DNA of 64,000 nucleotides from Staphylococcus sp. M0911 (lineage in GTDB: Bacteria; Bacillota; Bacilli; Staphylococcales; Staphylococcaceae), in the NCBI RefSeq assembly GCF_003491325.1, contig NZ_CP022881.1:1984001-2048000 (forward strand), given 5' to 3'. Made by a program: the position numbers and the translations under genes. Positions 1 through 10,071 of the stretch are shown in pieces. Each line of letters begins with the position of its first letter. The first letter of the stretch is position 1. Under the pieces are notes generated by a model. It worked only from the letters and a program-made list of their open reading frames with translations, had not been told where the DNA came from and ran no database searches.

Positions 1-858
1 AACCTGTTTGGGTTTAAACTTTAAATATTGAAAGATAGGTACGGGGAGTGGTTGTCGGTGAAATCGTGCTGGCAATTTTATCACATTATCTTTACTTATC
101 GTTGATAATAATTTCTGTGGTGGTGTAGCTGTCATATAAATATGACATGCGTTCTGTTTGGAAGATGATTGAATGACCTTAAATAAGTCGTCATCCATAG
201 ATAAGGGAAATGCGTCTACTTCATCAATGATGATCGTATCAAAGTGATTTTTATATCGGTATAGTTGATGAATTGTTGAAGTGATAAAATGTCCATCGAA
301 TTGTTGTTGACTACTTTGATGTATGACATCTATATCTTCGTGAATAAATGCATTTTTAATCCGTTGACTAATTTCTACTACAACGTCAACACGTGGGGAT
401 ACAATCGCAATATTGTCTCCCTGATTTCTAGCAAACTTAATGCCTTCGAAAATCATTTCAGTTTTTCCAGCTCCAGTAACAGCGTATAACAATAATTTTC
501 TTCGTTCCATAATGGCTTTTACAATTTGTTGAGAGGCATAGCTTTGTTGGTCTGAAAGCTCAAATTCCAGATGATATTCACATGGCGTAACCTTTTGATG
601 ACTCTTTATGATTCTATAATCAGTCAAATGATCCATACGACCAAGTTGTATACATTTCCTACAATATACTATGTCCTTATTTATAAAATCTGAATAATAG
701 CGATGAAAATATTTAGCATCGTCTGTTTCACATTGAACACAATGCCATCGGTTATTTTTAAATACGACCCCTTTAGTAACAAGCGCCACTTGTTCCAAAG
801 TGATATTCGTTTCCGAATGTATTAACTTACCATAATGTAATATTGATGTTCCCTCCAA
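1..858 (-). CDS. comFA: ComFA, competence DNA helicase (3' part missing at window edge)
   Basis: ATP-dependent helicase that helps drive transforming DNA into the cell. The reading frame is open from 858 to the left edge, so the C-terminus lies outside. Visible in order: two CxxC pairs (CVQC, then CRKC) forming the zinc finger, a Walker A motif GAGKT near residue 130, a DEVD box near residue 212, and a TATPP motif III. The start is a problem. A good Shine-Dalgarno GGAGGG lies at 852–857, but eight bases later the in-frame codon is ATA (841–843). The only usual start nearby is TTG at 856–858, which overlaps the Shine-Dalgarno itself. A terminator for fakB1 ends directly upstream, leaving no room for an ordinary promoter. 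Family assignment is secure; whether the gene is translated normally is not. Confidence 0.85.
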   Translation of the reverse strand, partial: MEGTSILHYGKLIHSETNITLEQVALVTKGVVFKNNRWHCVQCETDDAKYFHRYYSDFINKDIVYCRKCIQLGRMDHLTDYRIIKSHQKVTPCEYHLEFELSDQQSYASQQIVKAIMERRKLLLYAVTGAGKTEMIFEGIKFARNQGDNIAIVSPRVDVVVEISQRIKNAFIHEDIDVIHQSSQQQFDGHFITSTIHQLYRYKNHFDTIIIDEVDAFPLSMDDDLFKVIQSSSKQNACHIYMTATPPQKLLSTISKDNVIKLPARFHRQPLPVPIFQYLKFKPKQV

Positions 859-859
859 T

Positions 860-903
860 AAAAAAAAGACATACCGAATTGTCATTTAACAATTCCATAT
901 GTC
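860..903 (-). terminator. Intrinsic terminator after fakB1
   Basis: Stem of 868–873 with 898–903 and 876–882 with 889–895, separated by a 2+2 internal loop. On the minus strand it is followed by eight U (860–867). It ends transcription of fakB1 and abuts the comFA start region. Confidence 0.85.
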
Positions 904-914
904 CTCTCAATCTT

Positions 915-1781
915 CTAATTAAGTCTAATTTGGCGTGCTGTATATCCTAAACCTAACCCACCAGATCCTAAGTGTGCGGCAATAACTGGTCCAAATTCAG
1001 AATATGCTACTTGATAATGTGAAGGTGCATTCGCTTTAACAGATTCTAATAACGCTTTTCCATCATCAGTTTTATCACCATTAATCACATAAATGGTCAC
1101 ATCATCATAATCTTTGACTTGATTTAAGACTTTGTCTTCTAATGCTTTGAGTGCTCTCTTCTTAGTACGTACTTTTTCTTCCGGTACAATTTTACCGTCA
1201 TCAAACTTAAGTACAGGTTTCATTTTTAGCAAAGTACCTACCCAAGCTTGTGCGCCTGTAATACGGCCGCTTTTTTGTAAATTTTTTAAGTCATCTACAA
1301 TTAAATAAGCACCTGTATGTTCTCTCATATCAGTTAACTCTGCTATGATATCATCTGGTTTATAACCTTGTTCTACCATTTCTATTGCACGTAATACGTA
1401 ACAACCTTCCATCATAGCCGCAAGCTTACTATCAAATGCATAGACGTTAATGCCTTCAACTAATTCTCCAGCTTGCTTCCCAGATTGATAACTCCCACTA
1501 ATTCCACTAGATAAGAATACAACTATCACATCTGTGTAACCATCTTCTCTTAATTTTTCATATCTTTGAATCCATTCACCTACAGCCGGTTGACTAGTCG
1601 TAGGTATCGTTGCTGAAGAAGCCATTTTATTGTAAAAATGGTCAATATCAACATTTACATCTTCAGTATAGCTTACACCATCATCAAAAGTTACACTTAA
1701 CGGTGCAACTGGGATATCATATTTATCAATTAAATCTTGAGATAGATAGCTAGTAGAATCAGTCATTACAGCAATCTTCAT
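915..1781 (-). CDS. fakB1: DegV-family fatty acid-binding protein FakB1
   Basis: Binds a fatty acid and presents it to the kinase FakA, which phosphorylates it so exogenous fatty acid can enter phospholipid synthesis. 288 residues from the ATG at 1781, which follows AGGAGG with good spacing; five residues upstream in frame are not needed. DegV features are present: N-terminal DSTSYL, the TTSQP loop near residue 60, SSGISGSY near 93, and the C-terminal [11 protein letters not shown]. Position beside comFA and near tagO matches staphylococcal fakB1 rather than fakB2. Monocistronic with its own terminator. The family is certain; the choice of FakB1 over FakB2 rests on synteny and recall. Confidence 0.9.
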   Translation of the reverse strand: MKIAVMTDSTSYLSQDLIDKYDIPVAPLSVTFDDGVSYTEDVNVDIDHFYNKMASSATIPTTSQPAVGEWIQRYEKLREDGYTDVIVVFLSSGISGSYQSGKQAGELVEGINVYAFDSKLAAMMEGCYVLRAIEMVEQGYKPDDIIAELTDMREHTGAYLIVDDLKNLQKSGRITGAQAWVGTLLKMKPVLKFDDGKIVPEEKVRTKKRALKALEDKVLNQVKDYDDVTIYVINGDKTDDGKALLESVKANAPSHYQVAYSEFGPVIAAHLGSGGLGLGYTARQIRLN

Positions 1782-1920
1782 AGTAGTCCTCCTCAATTAT
1801 ACTCATAGTAATAATACAATATTTTATTAAAAAAGAAAATCTTAATTAAACAATTTATTTTAAGTATTTACAGCGTGTATAATACTAGTATGAAAACAGA
1901 GCGAAGATGAAGGTGAAAAA

Positions 1921-2562
1921 ATGACAAAACCAATCATTACTATTAAAGAAGAACATACTATTGAAAATACGATCAATAAATCTCTTTTTATTTCACATAT
2001 TAAACCTGTAGCTTCAGAAGATGAAGCAAAGGCATTCATTAATGAGATTAAAGCACAACATAAAGATGCAACACACAACTGTTCTGCATATACTATAGGG
2101 CCAGAAATGAATATTCAAAAAGCAAATGACGATGGCGAACCAAGTGGTACGGCTGGTGTACCTATGTTGGAGATATTAAAAAAATTAGATCTACATGATG
2201 TGTGTGTGGTTGTAACACGCTATTTTGGTGGCATCAAATTAGGCGGCGGCGGACTCATACGAGCATATAGTGGTGCAGTACGTGATGTCATTTATGATAT
2301 CGGCCGTGTTGAATTAAGAGCCGCTATTCCAACCACTGTTACCTTGAATTATGATCAAACCGGTAAATTTGAATATGAATTAGGTTCTACTAGCCTTATG
2401 CTTAGAAATCAATTCTATACTGACAAAGTTAGCTACCAAATTGATGTCGTTGAAACTGAGTATGATGATTTTATCGCCTTTTTAAATAAAACGACAGCTG
2501 GCAATTATGAGCTAAATACTGAAGATATTAAAATGTTACCCTTTGATATTACAACAAATTAA
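1921..2562 (+). CDS. YigZ/IMPACT-family protein
   Basis: 213 residues, the usual length for the bacterial YigZ (UPF0029/IMPACT) family. The family hallmark GEPSGTAGVPML lies near residue 75, followed by VVTRYFGGIKLGGGGLIRAYSG, and a smaller C-terminal DUF1949-like domain from about residue 140. The start ATG follows GAAGGTG. Divergent from fakB1. The molecular function of bacterial members is not settled; a nucleic-acid or ribosome-related role is suggested by relatives. It shares the downstream hairpin with tagO, which converges on it. Confidence 0.88.
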   Translation: MTKPIITIKEEHTIENTINKSLFISHIKPVASEDEAKAFINEIKAQHKDATHNCSAYTIGPEMNIQKANDDGEPSGTAGVPMLEILKKLDLHDVCVVVTRYFGGIKLGGGGLIRAYSGAVRDVIYDIGRVELRAAIPTTVTLNYDQTGKFEYELGSTSLMLRNQFYTDKVSYQIDVVETEYDDFIAFLNKTTAGNYELNTEDIKMLPFDITTN

Positions 2563-2564
2563 AA

Positions 2565-2627
2565 AGAAGCTATCTAAAGACAGAGTCTCAATTCCGATTA
2601 AGTTGAGACTCTGTCTTAGATAGCTTT
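2565..2627. terminator. Bidirectional terminator between yigZ and tagO
   Basis: A long stem (about 23 pairs, one bulged A) joins 2568–2591 to 2602–2624, with A-rich flank on the left and T-run on the right. It can end both converging transcripts. Confidence 0.9.
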
Positions 2628-2635
2628 TGTAATAT

Positions 2636-3721
2636 TTAGTGATTATCTTCCTCTTCATATTGATGTTGAGGATGTGGAGGATCACCTTTTTTAGTAATGA
2701 GATTTAAGATAGGTCTATAATTATCATCTATTAATCCTGTGAATTCAACAATGAGTTCAATCGTTAAAATAATTAAAATGAACATCATTAAGGCACCTAG
2801 AGGTTGAGATAGATACAGAATAATACTAGATAGACTGAATAAGATAGCAATGGAATATATGAGTAATACGGTTTGTCTATGTGTATAGCCTAGTTCTAAC
2901 AACTTATGGTGCAAGTGAGATTTATCCGCTTGCATAATATGTTGCCCTTTTTTCATTCGTCGAATCATTGCAAAAATAGTATCAATAAATGGTACCGCTA
3001 AAATAACGATTGGGAAAAATAAAGCAATAAATGTAATGTTTTTAAAACCTAACAATGAAACAAATCCAATAATAAAACCAATCATTAAAGCACCGCTATC
3101 ACCAAGAAATATTTTAGCTGGGTGTGAGTTATAGAATAAGAATCCTAATAAAGATCCAATTAACACACAACAAATCATAATAATAAAGATATTCGCCTGT
3201 AAGATAGCGATAAATGCAATCGTCATTAATGCTATCGCAGATACACCAGATGCTAAGCCATCTAATCCATCAATTAAATTAATAGCATTAGTAATAGCCA
3301 CAATCCAAATCACTGTAATTGGAATACTTAAAATTCCAAAATGTATCGTTGGACCCATTGGTAATGAAATAAAATCAATCGTGATGCCATAAAATGCTAC
3401 CACTAAAGCAGCGACGATTTGCCCAGCTAATTTGATATAAGGTTTAAGATCAAATATATCATCGATTAAACCAACGGCATACATCAAAATTGCTCCGATA
3501 ACTAATGGCTTCACTTCTCTTTCAATAGGATGACCTAACCACATTCCAATTAAAAATGAGAATAAAATAACTGTGCCACCCATGACTGAAATCGGCTTTG
3601 TATGTACCTTACGAAAGTTGGGTTTATCTACTAAATTTAATTTTTTAGACATCGCAATAATAATGGGTGTTATTATTAAACTGACTATCATAGTAAATGC
3701 AATGAGTAATAATGTATACAT
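2636..3721 (-). CDS. tagO: UDP-GlcNAc:undecaprenyl-phosphate GlcNAc-1-phosphate transferase (TagO/TarO)
   Basis: Membrane enzyme that performs the first step of wall teichoic acid synthesis by loading GlcNAc-1-phosphate on undecaprenyl phosphate. 361 residues, almost wholly hydrophobic with many membrane helices. Family motifs: DDIFDLKP near residue 87 (metal-binding Asp pair), NLIDGLDGLASG near 148, FLGDSGALMIG near 206, and the His-rich DKSHLHHKLLELG near 267. The C-terminal tail is short, acidic and His/Gln-rich and probably variable. It is transcribed alone, away from the other tag genes, as is usual in staphylococci. Confidence 0.95.
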   Translation of the reverse strand: MYTLLLIAFTMIVSLIITPIIIAMSKKLNLVDKPNFRKVHTKPISVMGGTVILFSFLIGMWLGHPIEREVKPLVIGAILMYAVGLIDDIFDLKPYIKLAGQIVAALVVAFYGITIDFISLPMGPTIHFGILSIPITVIWIVAITNAINLIDGLDGLASGVSAIALMTIAFIAILQANIFIIMICCVLIGSLLGFLFYNSHPAKIFLGDSGALMIGFIIGFVSLLGFKNITFIALFFPIVILAVPFIDTIFAMIRRMKKGQHIMQADKSHLHHKLLELGYTHRQTVLLIYSIAILFSLSSIILYLSQPLGALMMFILIILTIELIVEFTGLIDDNYRPILNLITKKGDPPHPQHQYEEEDNH

Positions 3722-4172
3722 CAGTTCACCTTCATCAAAATTAAGTTAGTTTCTATCATTAAGGGTAAGTTTTAAGAAATCCAACCATTTTTCTTCCTAT
3801 ATTTATAGTTAATAATTAAATTTGAGTCGGTTATTTTGTATGATCTTCCTCTTTAATAACGACTTCTATCAATCTTGTATTTTATCGTAATAACATCAGT
3901 TGCTATCATCTTTCCTTATTATTAAATCAACTGTATAATTAGAGTTAATCTAAAAAAGACATCCCAAATTTATAACAACATTCATTCTTCATATATTTCT
4001 ACATCGATATTAATACTCTCACATGACGAAACTATTTTTTTCATAATATCACTTAAGTTAACATTTTAACATTAATCACTATTTTATGTGATAAATTTTT
4101 TAGTCTAACTAATGACAAATTGTAAGTTTTCACTTACAATAGCTAATGGTCAATAAAGGAGTCGGTAAAACT
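3722..4172. promoter_or_regulatory. Divergent intergenic region with palindrome before gdpS
   Basis: About 450 bases between the divergent tagO and gdpS. I see no gene in it. The clearest element is an inverted repeat, ATTGTAAG (4119–4126) and CTTACAAT (4133–4140), separated by six bases, 17 bases before the gdpS Shine-Dalgarno AAAGGAG. It could be an operator or a small leader hairpin. Nothing else in the AT-rich stretch stands out. Confidence 0.45.
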
Positions 4173-5243
4173 ATGTTTGAAGCAATTATATATAATATTT
4201 CAGTCATGGTTGCAGGCATATATTTATTTCACAGACTGCAATACTCTGAAAATAAAAGAATGGTTTTTTCTAAAGGATATGTCACTGTTTTAATGACACT
4301 TGTTGCACTTTTATTAGCAGCATATCCCATTCCCTTCCGTTTAGAATACTTAGTTCATTTAACGTTTGTACCTTTATTATTCTTAGGGCGTTATACTAAC
4401 ATGGTTTACACATTGGCTTCTGCTATCGTCGTATCATTAGTTGACGTACTTATTTTTAACAACTCAATCATATACGGTATCACTTTAGTCGTTATTGCGG
4501 GTGTTGTCAGTGCAGTAGGCCCATTTTTAAAACAAAATGACATTATATCGTTGCTTATATTAAATTCAATCAGTATTATCATTTTATTTATACTTGCATT
4601 AGTGAGTCCAATTTATGATTTGATTGAAATTGCAATTTTAATTCCTGTGTCATTCATTATCACAATTGCCTCTGCAATTACATTTGTAGATATATGGCAT
4701 TTCTTCTCACTCGTTAATCGCTATGAAAATGAAGATAAATATGATTATTTAACTGGTCTTGGGAATGTAAAAGAATTCGATAGACATTTGAATCAAATAT
4801 CTAAATATACTGAGACACATCATGAAAGCTTAGGCTTGTTACTGATTGACATTGATGGTTTTAAAGATGTAAATGATACATATACGCACCAAGCAGGAGA
4901 TGCTGTATTAAAACAAATGTCTCAACTACTTAAAAATTACGTCCCTAAACAATTCCTTATTTTTAGAAATGGTGGCGAAGAATTCTCTGTCGTGATTAAT
5001 GATTATACGTTGGATCAAAGCGTCAAACTTGCCGAAAATATTCGACAAGGTGTAGAGAAGTCATCCTTCCACCTACCTAATAAGGAAGTCATTAAACTTT
5101 CAGTATCTATAGGTGTCGGATATTTAACACAAGATGATCGCAAATCACAAAGACGCGTCTTTAAGGATGCCGATGATATGGTTCATGTGGCTAAAAGTGA
5201 AGGTAGAAATAAAGTCATGTTCAATCCTATTATTAAACTATAA
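4173..5243 (+). CDS. gdpS: GdpS, membrane GGDEF-domain protein
   Basis: 356 residues from the ATG at 4173 (Shine-Dalgarno AAAGGAG upstream); a nine-residue longer frame exists but is unlikely. About six membrane helices fill residues 1–190 (5TM-5TMR_LYT-like), followed by a GGDEF domain at 195–350 with the signature GGEEF in [10 protein letters not shown] near residue 271. The phrase VSIGVGYLT near 310 is also typical. GdpS is the conserved GGDEF protein of staphylococci. Published work on S. aureus and S. epidermidis links it to biofilm and virulence expression without clear cyclic-di-GMP synthesis. The active-site signature here is nevertheless intact. Confidence 0.93.
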   Translation: MFEAIIYNISVMVAGIYLFHRLQYSENKRMVFSKGYVTVLMTLVALLLAAYPIPFRLEYLVHLTFVPLLFLGRYTNMVYTLASAIVVSLVDVLIFNNSIIYGITLVVIAGVVSAVGPFLKQNDIISLLILNSISIIILFILALVSPIYDLIEIAILIPVSFIITIASAITFVDIWHFFSLVNRYENEDKYDYLTGLGNVKEFDRHLNQISKYTETHHESLGLLLIDIDGFKDVNDTYTHQAGDAVLKQMSQLLKNYVPKQFLIFRNGGEEFSVVINDYTLDQSVKLAENIRQGVEKSSFHLPNKEVIKLSVSIGVGYLTQDDRKSQRRVFKDADDMVHVAKSEGRNKVMFNPIIKL

Positions 5244-5533
5244 TCAAATATTGGATACAGAATCAGAGGTAGAGGTAAAAAGATTTGTCATTTCGTTAAT
5301 TTATTTATCGAAGTATGAATCTTTCATGTCTCTTCCTCTTTTATTTTATAAACGCATTTCTTATTCATCACAGTCACAATATGATTAGATTTAATATAGA
5401 TGTTAACCAGTGTTATCACCTACTTCCTTCATTACATAATCTTTTCAATATGCCGTACTCTATTGAAAGTTGTTAGCTCAAGATGTAAACTTCAATTATT
5501 CATATCATTAAATTAATTAGGAGGTGGTTATTC

Positions 5534-6295
5534 ATGTCAGATTCAATCACTATCATCGATGAGAATAAAGTGATTGATGTCGTGTTGATTGCTGGTAGGA
5601 TTTTACTAGAAGCTGGTGCTGAAACTTATCGTGTTGAAGATACCATGAATAGAATTGCGCACAGCTATGGCTTGCATGATACATATAGTTTCGTAACTTC
5701 AACCGCTATTATCTTTTCACTTAATGATCGTACGAGTACCAGATTAATTCGTATTAGAGAACGTACGACTGATTTAGAAAAAATAGCATTAACCAATAGT
5801 TTATCTCGTAAAATTTCTAGCAATCAACTTACTATCGATGAAGCAAAATCTGAATTAATCCACCTTAGAAGTGCATCGTTGCAATATTCATTTTTAATGA
5901 ATTTATTTGCAGCAGCGATCGCATGTGGTTTTTTCCTATTTATGTTTGGTGGCGTTGCATCAGATTGTTGGATCGCCATACTTGCTGGAGGATCAGCTTT
6001 TCTAACGTTTAGCCTTGTTCAACGATATATTCAAATTAAATTTTTCTCAGAATTTGTAGCTGCTGCAGTAGTAATCACTATTGCTGCTGCCTGTTCGAAA
6101 CTTGGATTGGCAACAAATCAGAACATTATTACTATTGCGAGTGTAATGCCTCTTGTACCTGGTATTTTAATTACCAATGCTATACGAGATTTACTAGCTG
6201 GAGAGTTATTAGCAGGTATGTCTAGAGGAGTTGAAGCAGCGTTAACTGCATTTGCAATTGGTGCTGGCGTTGCTATTGTATTACTAATTTTTTAA
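5534..6295 (+). CDS. Threonine/serine exporter family protein, ThrE-type (DUF1212) subunit
   Basis: 253 residues with a soluble N-terminal part (1–115), which carries the LEAGAETYRVEDTM motif near residue 28, and then about five membrane helices. This is the larger half of a split ThrE exporter; in Corynebacterium both halves are fused. The start ATG follows AGGAGGTGG with ideal spacing. The next gene starts 15 bases downstream and encodes the small half, so they form a two-gene operon exporting small hydroxy amino acids or similar solutes. The substrate is inferred from the family only. Confidence 0.88.
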   Translation: MSDSITIIDENKVIDVVLIAGRILLEAGAETYRVEDTMNRIAHSYGLHDTYSFVTSTAIIFSLNDRTSTRLIRIRERTTDLEKIALTNSLSRKISSNQLTIDEAKSELIHLRSASLQYSFLMNLFAAAIACGFFLFMFGGVASDCWIAILAGGSAFLTFSLVQRYIQIKFFSEFVAAAVVITIAAACSKLGLATNQNIITIASVMPLVPGILITNAIRDLLAGELLAGMSRGVEAALTAFAIGAGVAIVLLIF

Positions 6296-6310
6296 GAGAG
6301 GCTGTTCATA

Positions 6311-6805
6311 TTGTTATTTTATTTATTTCACTTCACAATAAGTTTCATTTCCACAGTCCTTTTCTCCATCATATTTAACGCACCTCGTCGATTATTGTTA
6401 GCTTGTGGATTTGTCGGTGCAGTTGCGTGGACAATTTATCAATTTACTGTTGATATGCAATTTGGAAAAGTTGGCGCTACATTTTTAGGTAGTTTAATTT
6501 TAGGCTTACTCAGTCATACAATGAGTAGACGCTATAAGCGACCTGTTATTATCTTTATCGTACCTGGAATCATTCCACTTGTACCAGGTGGTGCTGCGTA
6601 TGAGGCAACACGCTTTTTAGTTTCAAATAATTACACTAGTGCTGTAAATACCTTTTTAGAGGTAACCTTGATATCAGGTGCGATTTCTTTTGGTATCCTC
6701 GTGGCAGAAATCATCTATTATCTCTACACACGTATCAAGCAGTATTATGGTAAAATTAAAGGTAAATCATATAGAAAATCTTATAATATGAATAATCGAG
6801 TTTAA
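6311..6805 (+). CDS. Threonine/serine exporter small subunit (ThrE_2, DUF3815)
   Basis: 164 residues, four or five membrane helices, beginning at a TTG codon preceded by GAGAGG. The sequence [19 protein letters not shown] near residue 78 mirrors the MPLVPGILITNAIRD motif of the preceding protein, as expected for paired halves of one transporter. The C-terminus is basic and short. PepT begins 13 bases after its stop, so it may be co-transcribed with pepT. Confidence 0.86.
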   Translation: MLFYLFHFTISFISTVLFSIIFNAPRRLLLACGFVGAVAWTIYQFTVDMQFGKVGATFLGSLILGLLSHTMSRRYKRPVIIFIVPGIIPLVPGGAAYEATRFLVSNNYTSAVNTFLEVTLISGAISFGILVAEIIYYLYTRIKQYYGKIKGKSYRKSYNMNNRV

Positions 6806-6818
6806 GGGGATGTCTAAC

Positions 6819-8048
6819 ATGAAAGAACAAATTATCGATAGATTAACGAGATACGTCAAAATAGATACACAATCAGATCCAAATTCAAGTACGACACCAT
6901 CTACGACAAAACAATGGGATTTATTAAACCTATTGGAAAGTGAGCTTAAAGCATTAGGACTTGAAACAGATATGGATAGCAATGGTTACCTTTTTGCTAC
7001 ATTAGAAAGTAATGTGGAATACGACGTGCCAACGGTTGGTTTCTTAGCTCATGTTGATACATCACCTGATTTTAATGCTACTAATGTTAATCCACAAATT
7101 ATTGAAAAATATGACGGTAACCCGCTAAAGTTAGGTACGACAGACAGAATTCTAGATCCTAAAGTCTTTCCTGAACTTAAACAAGTCATTGGTGACACAT
7201 TAATGATTACTGATGGTACTTCTTTGCTAGGTGCTGACGATAAAGCAGGCGTAGTAGAGATTATGGAAGGTCTTAATTATTTACTTCAACACCCAGAAAT
7301 TAAACATGGTAAAATCCGTGTAGGCTTTACGCCAGACGAAGAAATTGGAAGAGGGCCTCATCAATTTGATGTTGAACGTTTCAATGCTGATTTCGCTTAT
7401 ACTATGGATGGTAGCCAATTAGGAGAGTTACAATTTGAAAGCTTTAATGCTGCTGCAGCAAAAGTGACATGTCACGGTGTTAATGTGCATCCTGGATCAG
7501 CTAAAAATGCGATGATTAATGCGATTTCACTTGGCCAACAATTTAATAGTTTATTACCGCCAAGTGAAGTTCCAGAACGTACAGAGGGTTATGAAGGATT
7601 TTATCATTTAATGAATTTTGAGGGTAATGTTGAAAAAGCTACATTACAATATATTATTCGAGACCATGATAAAAAACAATTTGATCTACGTAAAAAGCGT
7701 TTCATGGAAATACGTGATGATATCAACTCACACTTCGAAGACTATCCAGTCAAAGTGGACGTTGAAGACCAATACTATAATATGGCTGAAAAGATCAAAC
7801 CACATCAACATATTATAGATATCCCTACAAAAGTATTTAATCGTTTAGGTATCGAGCCTAATACGGAACCTATTCGTGGTGGTACTGATGGATCACAACT
7901 CTCATTTATGGGATTACCTACACCTAATATCTTTACTGGTTGTGGCAATTTCCATGGTCCGTTTGAGTATGCTTCCATCGATGTTATGGCAAAGGCCGTA
8001 CAAGTTATGGTCGGTATCGCAGAAGAAGTTGCAAAATCAAATCAATAA
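6819..8048 (+). CDS. pepT: Peptidase T (tripeptide aminopeptidase)
   Basis: Cytoplasmic di-zinc M20 aminopeptidase that releases the N-terminal residue of tripeptides. 409 residues from the ATG at 6819, chosen because AAGGGG lies nine bases upstream; an in-frame ATG at 6810 is too close to it. Metal and catalytic motifs are intact: HVDTSPDF near residue 78, LLGADDKAG near 138, PDEEIGRGP near 172, TMDGS near 195 and GCGNFHGP near 376. Full-length for the family. It closes the rightward group with the exporter pair and is followed by a strong terminator. Confidence 0.95.
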   Translation: MKEQIIDRLTRYVKIDTQSDPNSSTTPSTTKQWDLLNLLESELKALGLETDMDSNGYLFATLESNVEYDVPTVGFLAHVDTSPDFNATNVNPQIIEKYDGNPLKLGTTDRILDPKVFPELKQVIGDTLMITDGTSLLGADDKAGVVEIMEGLNYLLQHPEIKHGKIRVGFTPDEEIGRGPHQFDVERFNADFAYTMDGSQLGELQFESFNAAAAKVTCHGVNVHPGSAKNAMINAISLGQQFNSLLPPSEVPERTEGYEGFYHLMNFEGNVEKATLQYIIRDHDKKQFDLRKKRFMEIRDDINSHFEDYPVKVDVEDQYYNMAEKIKPHQHIIDIPTKVFNRLGIEPNTEPIRGGTDGSQLSFMGLPTPNIFTGCGNFHGPFEYASIDVMAKAVQVMVGIAEEVAKSNQ

Positions 8049-8053
8049 TATAT

Positions 8054-8100
8054 CAACACCCCTAAGTGTCTAGTCTAATACACTTAGGGGTGTTGTTTTT
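8054..8100 (+). terminator. Intrinsic terminator after pepT
   Basis: Perfect 16-pair stem (8054–8069 with 8080–8095), ten-base loop, then five T. Strong terminator for pepT; the opposite strand lacks a comparable T-run. Confidence 0.92.
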
Positions 8101-8113
8101 ATCATTTCTATAA

Positions 8114-9238
8114 TTATTTATTCACATCGAATTGTGTTTTCAATAATTTTAATGCTTGAACTGTATAATGTCTGATTTGTAGACCCATTTTAAAGTCTGT
8201 GTATGATTCAGGCATTTCTATAAATGTATTGAACATAGCCGTTACGCCCTTACCTTCAAACAAATCAAATTTATCATCTGTAGCACAAATTGCAATAGAT
8301 GTCTTATGATGTTTTTCTGTTAAATCAGCAATACGTAATGTAGTCGTTTCTAATAATTGGTCACGTTCATTTAAACCTTCACCAAATATAATTAAATCTG
8401 CTTGTTGAACTAAATCTTCCAGATGTGTAATTTGGTCTACAAGTTCATGACTTGTTAAAATTTCCGCTTGATATAAACCATTTAAAACTGCAGCAATTCC
8501 GCCACCAGCACCACCACGTTCGATAGGACCAATCGTTACTCGTAATTCACTTTTAAATAATTCACTAAAGTACCAAACTAAATTGTCAATTTCTGCTGCT
8601 TCATTTTGTGTCATCCCTAGCATTGGATACATTTGCATAATCTCACTTTGTTTACCATATAAGCGACTTGAAAAATCTGACATCACTTGAATATTTGCTT
8701 CAGCTAGCTTCGGATGGATACCAGAAAAATCTAGACGTCGAATATATTTAATGACATGCGCACCCTTAGTCACATCAACTAAATTTGCCTCATCATCATA
8801 GAACTTAGCGCCTAATGCTTGAAGCATTCCTGCACCACCATCAAAGCTACCGATGCCACCAAGCGAGATAATAATGTGTTTGGCATCATTATCTAACGCA
8901 GCATTTAAAATTTCACCTAAACCAAAACTCGTTCTTTCTTGAATTGGTTTTTGACCATTTAAAAATAAATTACCCTCAATAATTGTCATACCGCTATCTG
9001 TTTGACCATAAATCGCTTCTACATCATTCATGTCAGCATCGTGAGCCGCAACTCGATATTTACTCCCAGATTGCCATAAAAAGACTGAATCCATTAATTC
9101 ATGTCGTCCATTAAATAGTGGAACTTGAACGATATCAGCCTTTTCAATTTGACTAGCAACCGCTTCTTCGACATATCTGTTTGCTTGATAGCTTGAAATA
9201 ATACCATTAAATTCGTCCATGGCTACTAAAACTTTCAT
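8114..9238 (-). CDS. glxK: Glycerate kinase
   Basis: 374 residues from the ATG at 9238 (AAGGTGG upstream). GckA/GlxK-type glycerate kinase, which phosphorylates glycerate with ATP. Typical segments: N-terminal VLVAMDEFNG, SLGGIGSFDGGAGMLQALG near residue 128, GPIERGGAGGGIAAVL near 237, and DLIIFGEGLNERDQL near 284. Single gene, convergent with pepT. The upstream 350 bases (9239–9603) hold only the ytxJ terminator and AT-rich sequence. Confidence 0.9.
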   Translation of the reverse strand: MKVLVAMDEFNGIISSYQANRYVEEAVASQIEKADIVQVPLFNGRHELMDSVFLWQSGSKYRVAAHDADMNDVEAIYGQTDSGMTIIEGNLFLNGQKPIQERTSFGLGEILNAALDNDAKHIIISLGGIGSFDGGAGMLQALGAKFYDDEANLVDVTKGAHVIKYIRRLDFSGIHPKLAEANIQVMSDFSSRLYGKQSEIMQMYPMLGMTQNEAAEIDNLVWYFSELFKSELRVTIGPIERGGAGGGIAAVLNGLYQAEILTSHELVDQITHLEDLVQQADLIIFGEGLNERDQLLETTTLRIADLTEKHHKTSIAICATDDKFDLFEGKGVTAMFNTFIEMPESYTDFKMGLQIRHYTVQALKLLKTQFDVNK

Positions 9239-9488
9239 TGTCTTAACCACCTTGTTTTTATATAATATTGTGCTTTCAATACAATTTAACTTATATTATT
9301 AATCTTACATTTATAACATATTCATTAATCTATTTGTGTTGTACACTAACATATTATACATGTGAATGTGCATGATTTCATGATAAACACTATCATAATC
9401 TTTATTAAACTATGAGTAATATGAATATTGGTCTATTATATACTATTCTCAATTAAAGCATAAACGATTAACTTACCTTTTTACAATC

Positions 9489-9534
9489 GCAATTAAAAAG
9501 CCATCTTATTACTCTATCCGTAATAAAATGGCTT
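9489..9534 (-). terminator. Intrinsic terminator after ytxJ
   Basis: Stem 9498–9512 with 9520–9534 (one mismatch), followed on the minus strand by five U and an AU-rich tail. It lies about 70 bases beyond the ytxJ stop. Confidence 0.8.
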
Positions 9535-9603
9535 CCATCATTTGAGCGAACATCAATGAAGTAATATAACTTTGATGTTCTTTATTCATTTGTTAGTGAT
9601 TCA

Positions 9604-9924
9604 TTATTCTTCTGCTTGCGCTAATGACGAAACATTGATGTCACTGTGTGACGCATTCCATTTCATTTCACCATCTATAAAGTAAAATGCTTGTGGTGAT
9701 TCATGTTTGACATTTGTCTTTTCAGCAATGTAGTCCGATAATTTGCGCTCCTGTTGTACTATTAAATAGTAACCGTCCATATCGCGTTCATATAAAAATT
9801 TATTAAACTGATCATACGCATTTGCAGAAATTGGACAAGTTTCGCTATGTTTTAAAACAAAAACATATTTATTTTCTTCTAACACTTGTTCAAACTGGTC
9901 AATCGAACTCAGCTTTATAGCCAT
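9604..9924 (-). CDS. ytxJ: Monothiol bacilliredoxin-like protein YtxJ (BrxC type)
   Basis: 106 residues with a thioredoxin-like fold and the single-cysteine motif TCPIS in KHSETCPISANAYDQF near residue 30. That pattern is typical of BrxC/YtxJ, proposed to act in reversal of bacillithiol mixed disulfides. A C-terminal ESPQAFYF segment carries the cis-Pro loop. The ATG at 9924 is preferred over an in-frame GTG at 9933 because AGAGGTG overlaps the GTG. It stands alone with its own terminator. Confidence 0.88.
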   Translation of the reverse strand: MAIKLSSIDQFEQVLEENKYVFVLKHSETCPISANAYDQFNKFLYERDMDGYYLIVQQERKLSDYIAEKTNVKHESPQAFYFIDGEMKWNASHSDINVSSLAQAEE

Positions 9925-10071
9925 TCTATTCACCTCTAAAAGTATTTATCACATTTTCTGAGCATATGCGTGATATTCATATCCCGAAAATTATATCAGT
10001 GGGTACAATTATACACATTTTACTTAGCAATGTTAACCATGGTTTTTTAATTTATTTAATTCTAATCAAAA

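Noticed and set aside
5134-5388. 84-codon frame overlapping the end of gdpS
   Set aside because: Half lies within gdpS in another frame, and the rest is AT-rich noncoding sequence without Shine-Dalgarno or similarity.
9239-9603. Small RNA or gene in the gap between glxK and ytxJ
   Set aside because: Only AT-rich sequence and the ytxJ terminator are visible; there is no promoter and terminator pair in the same direction.
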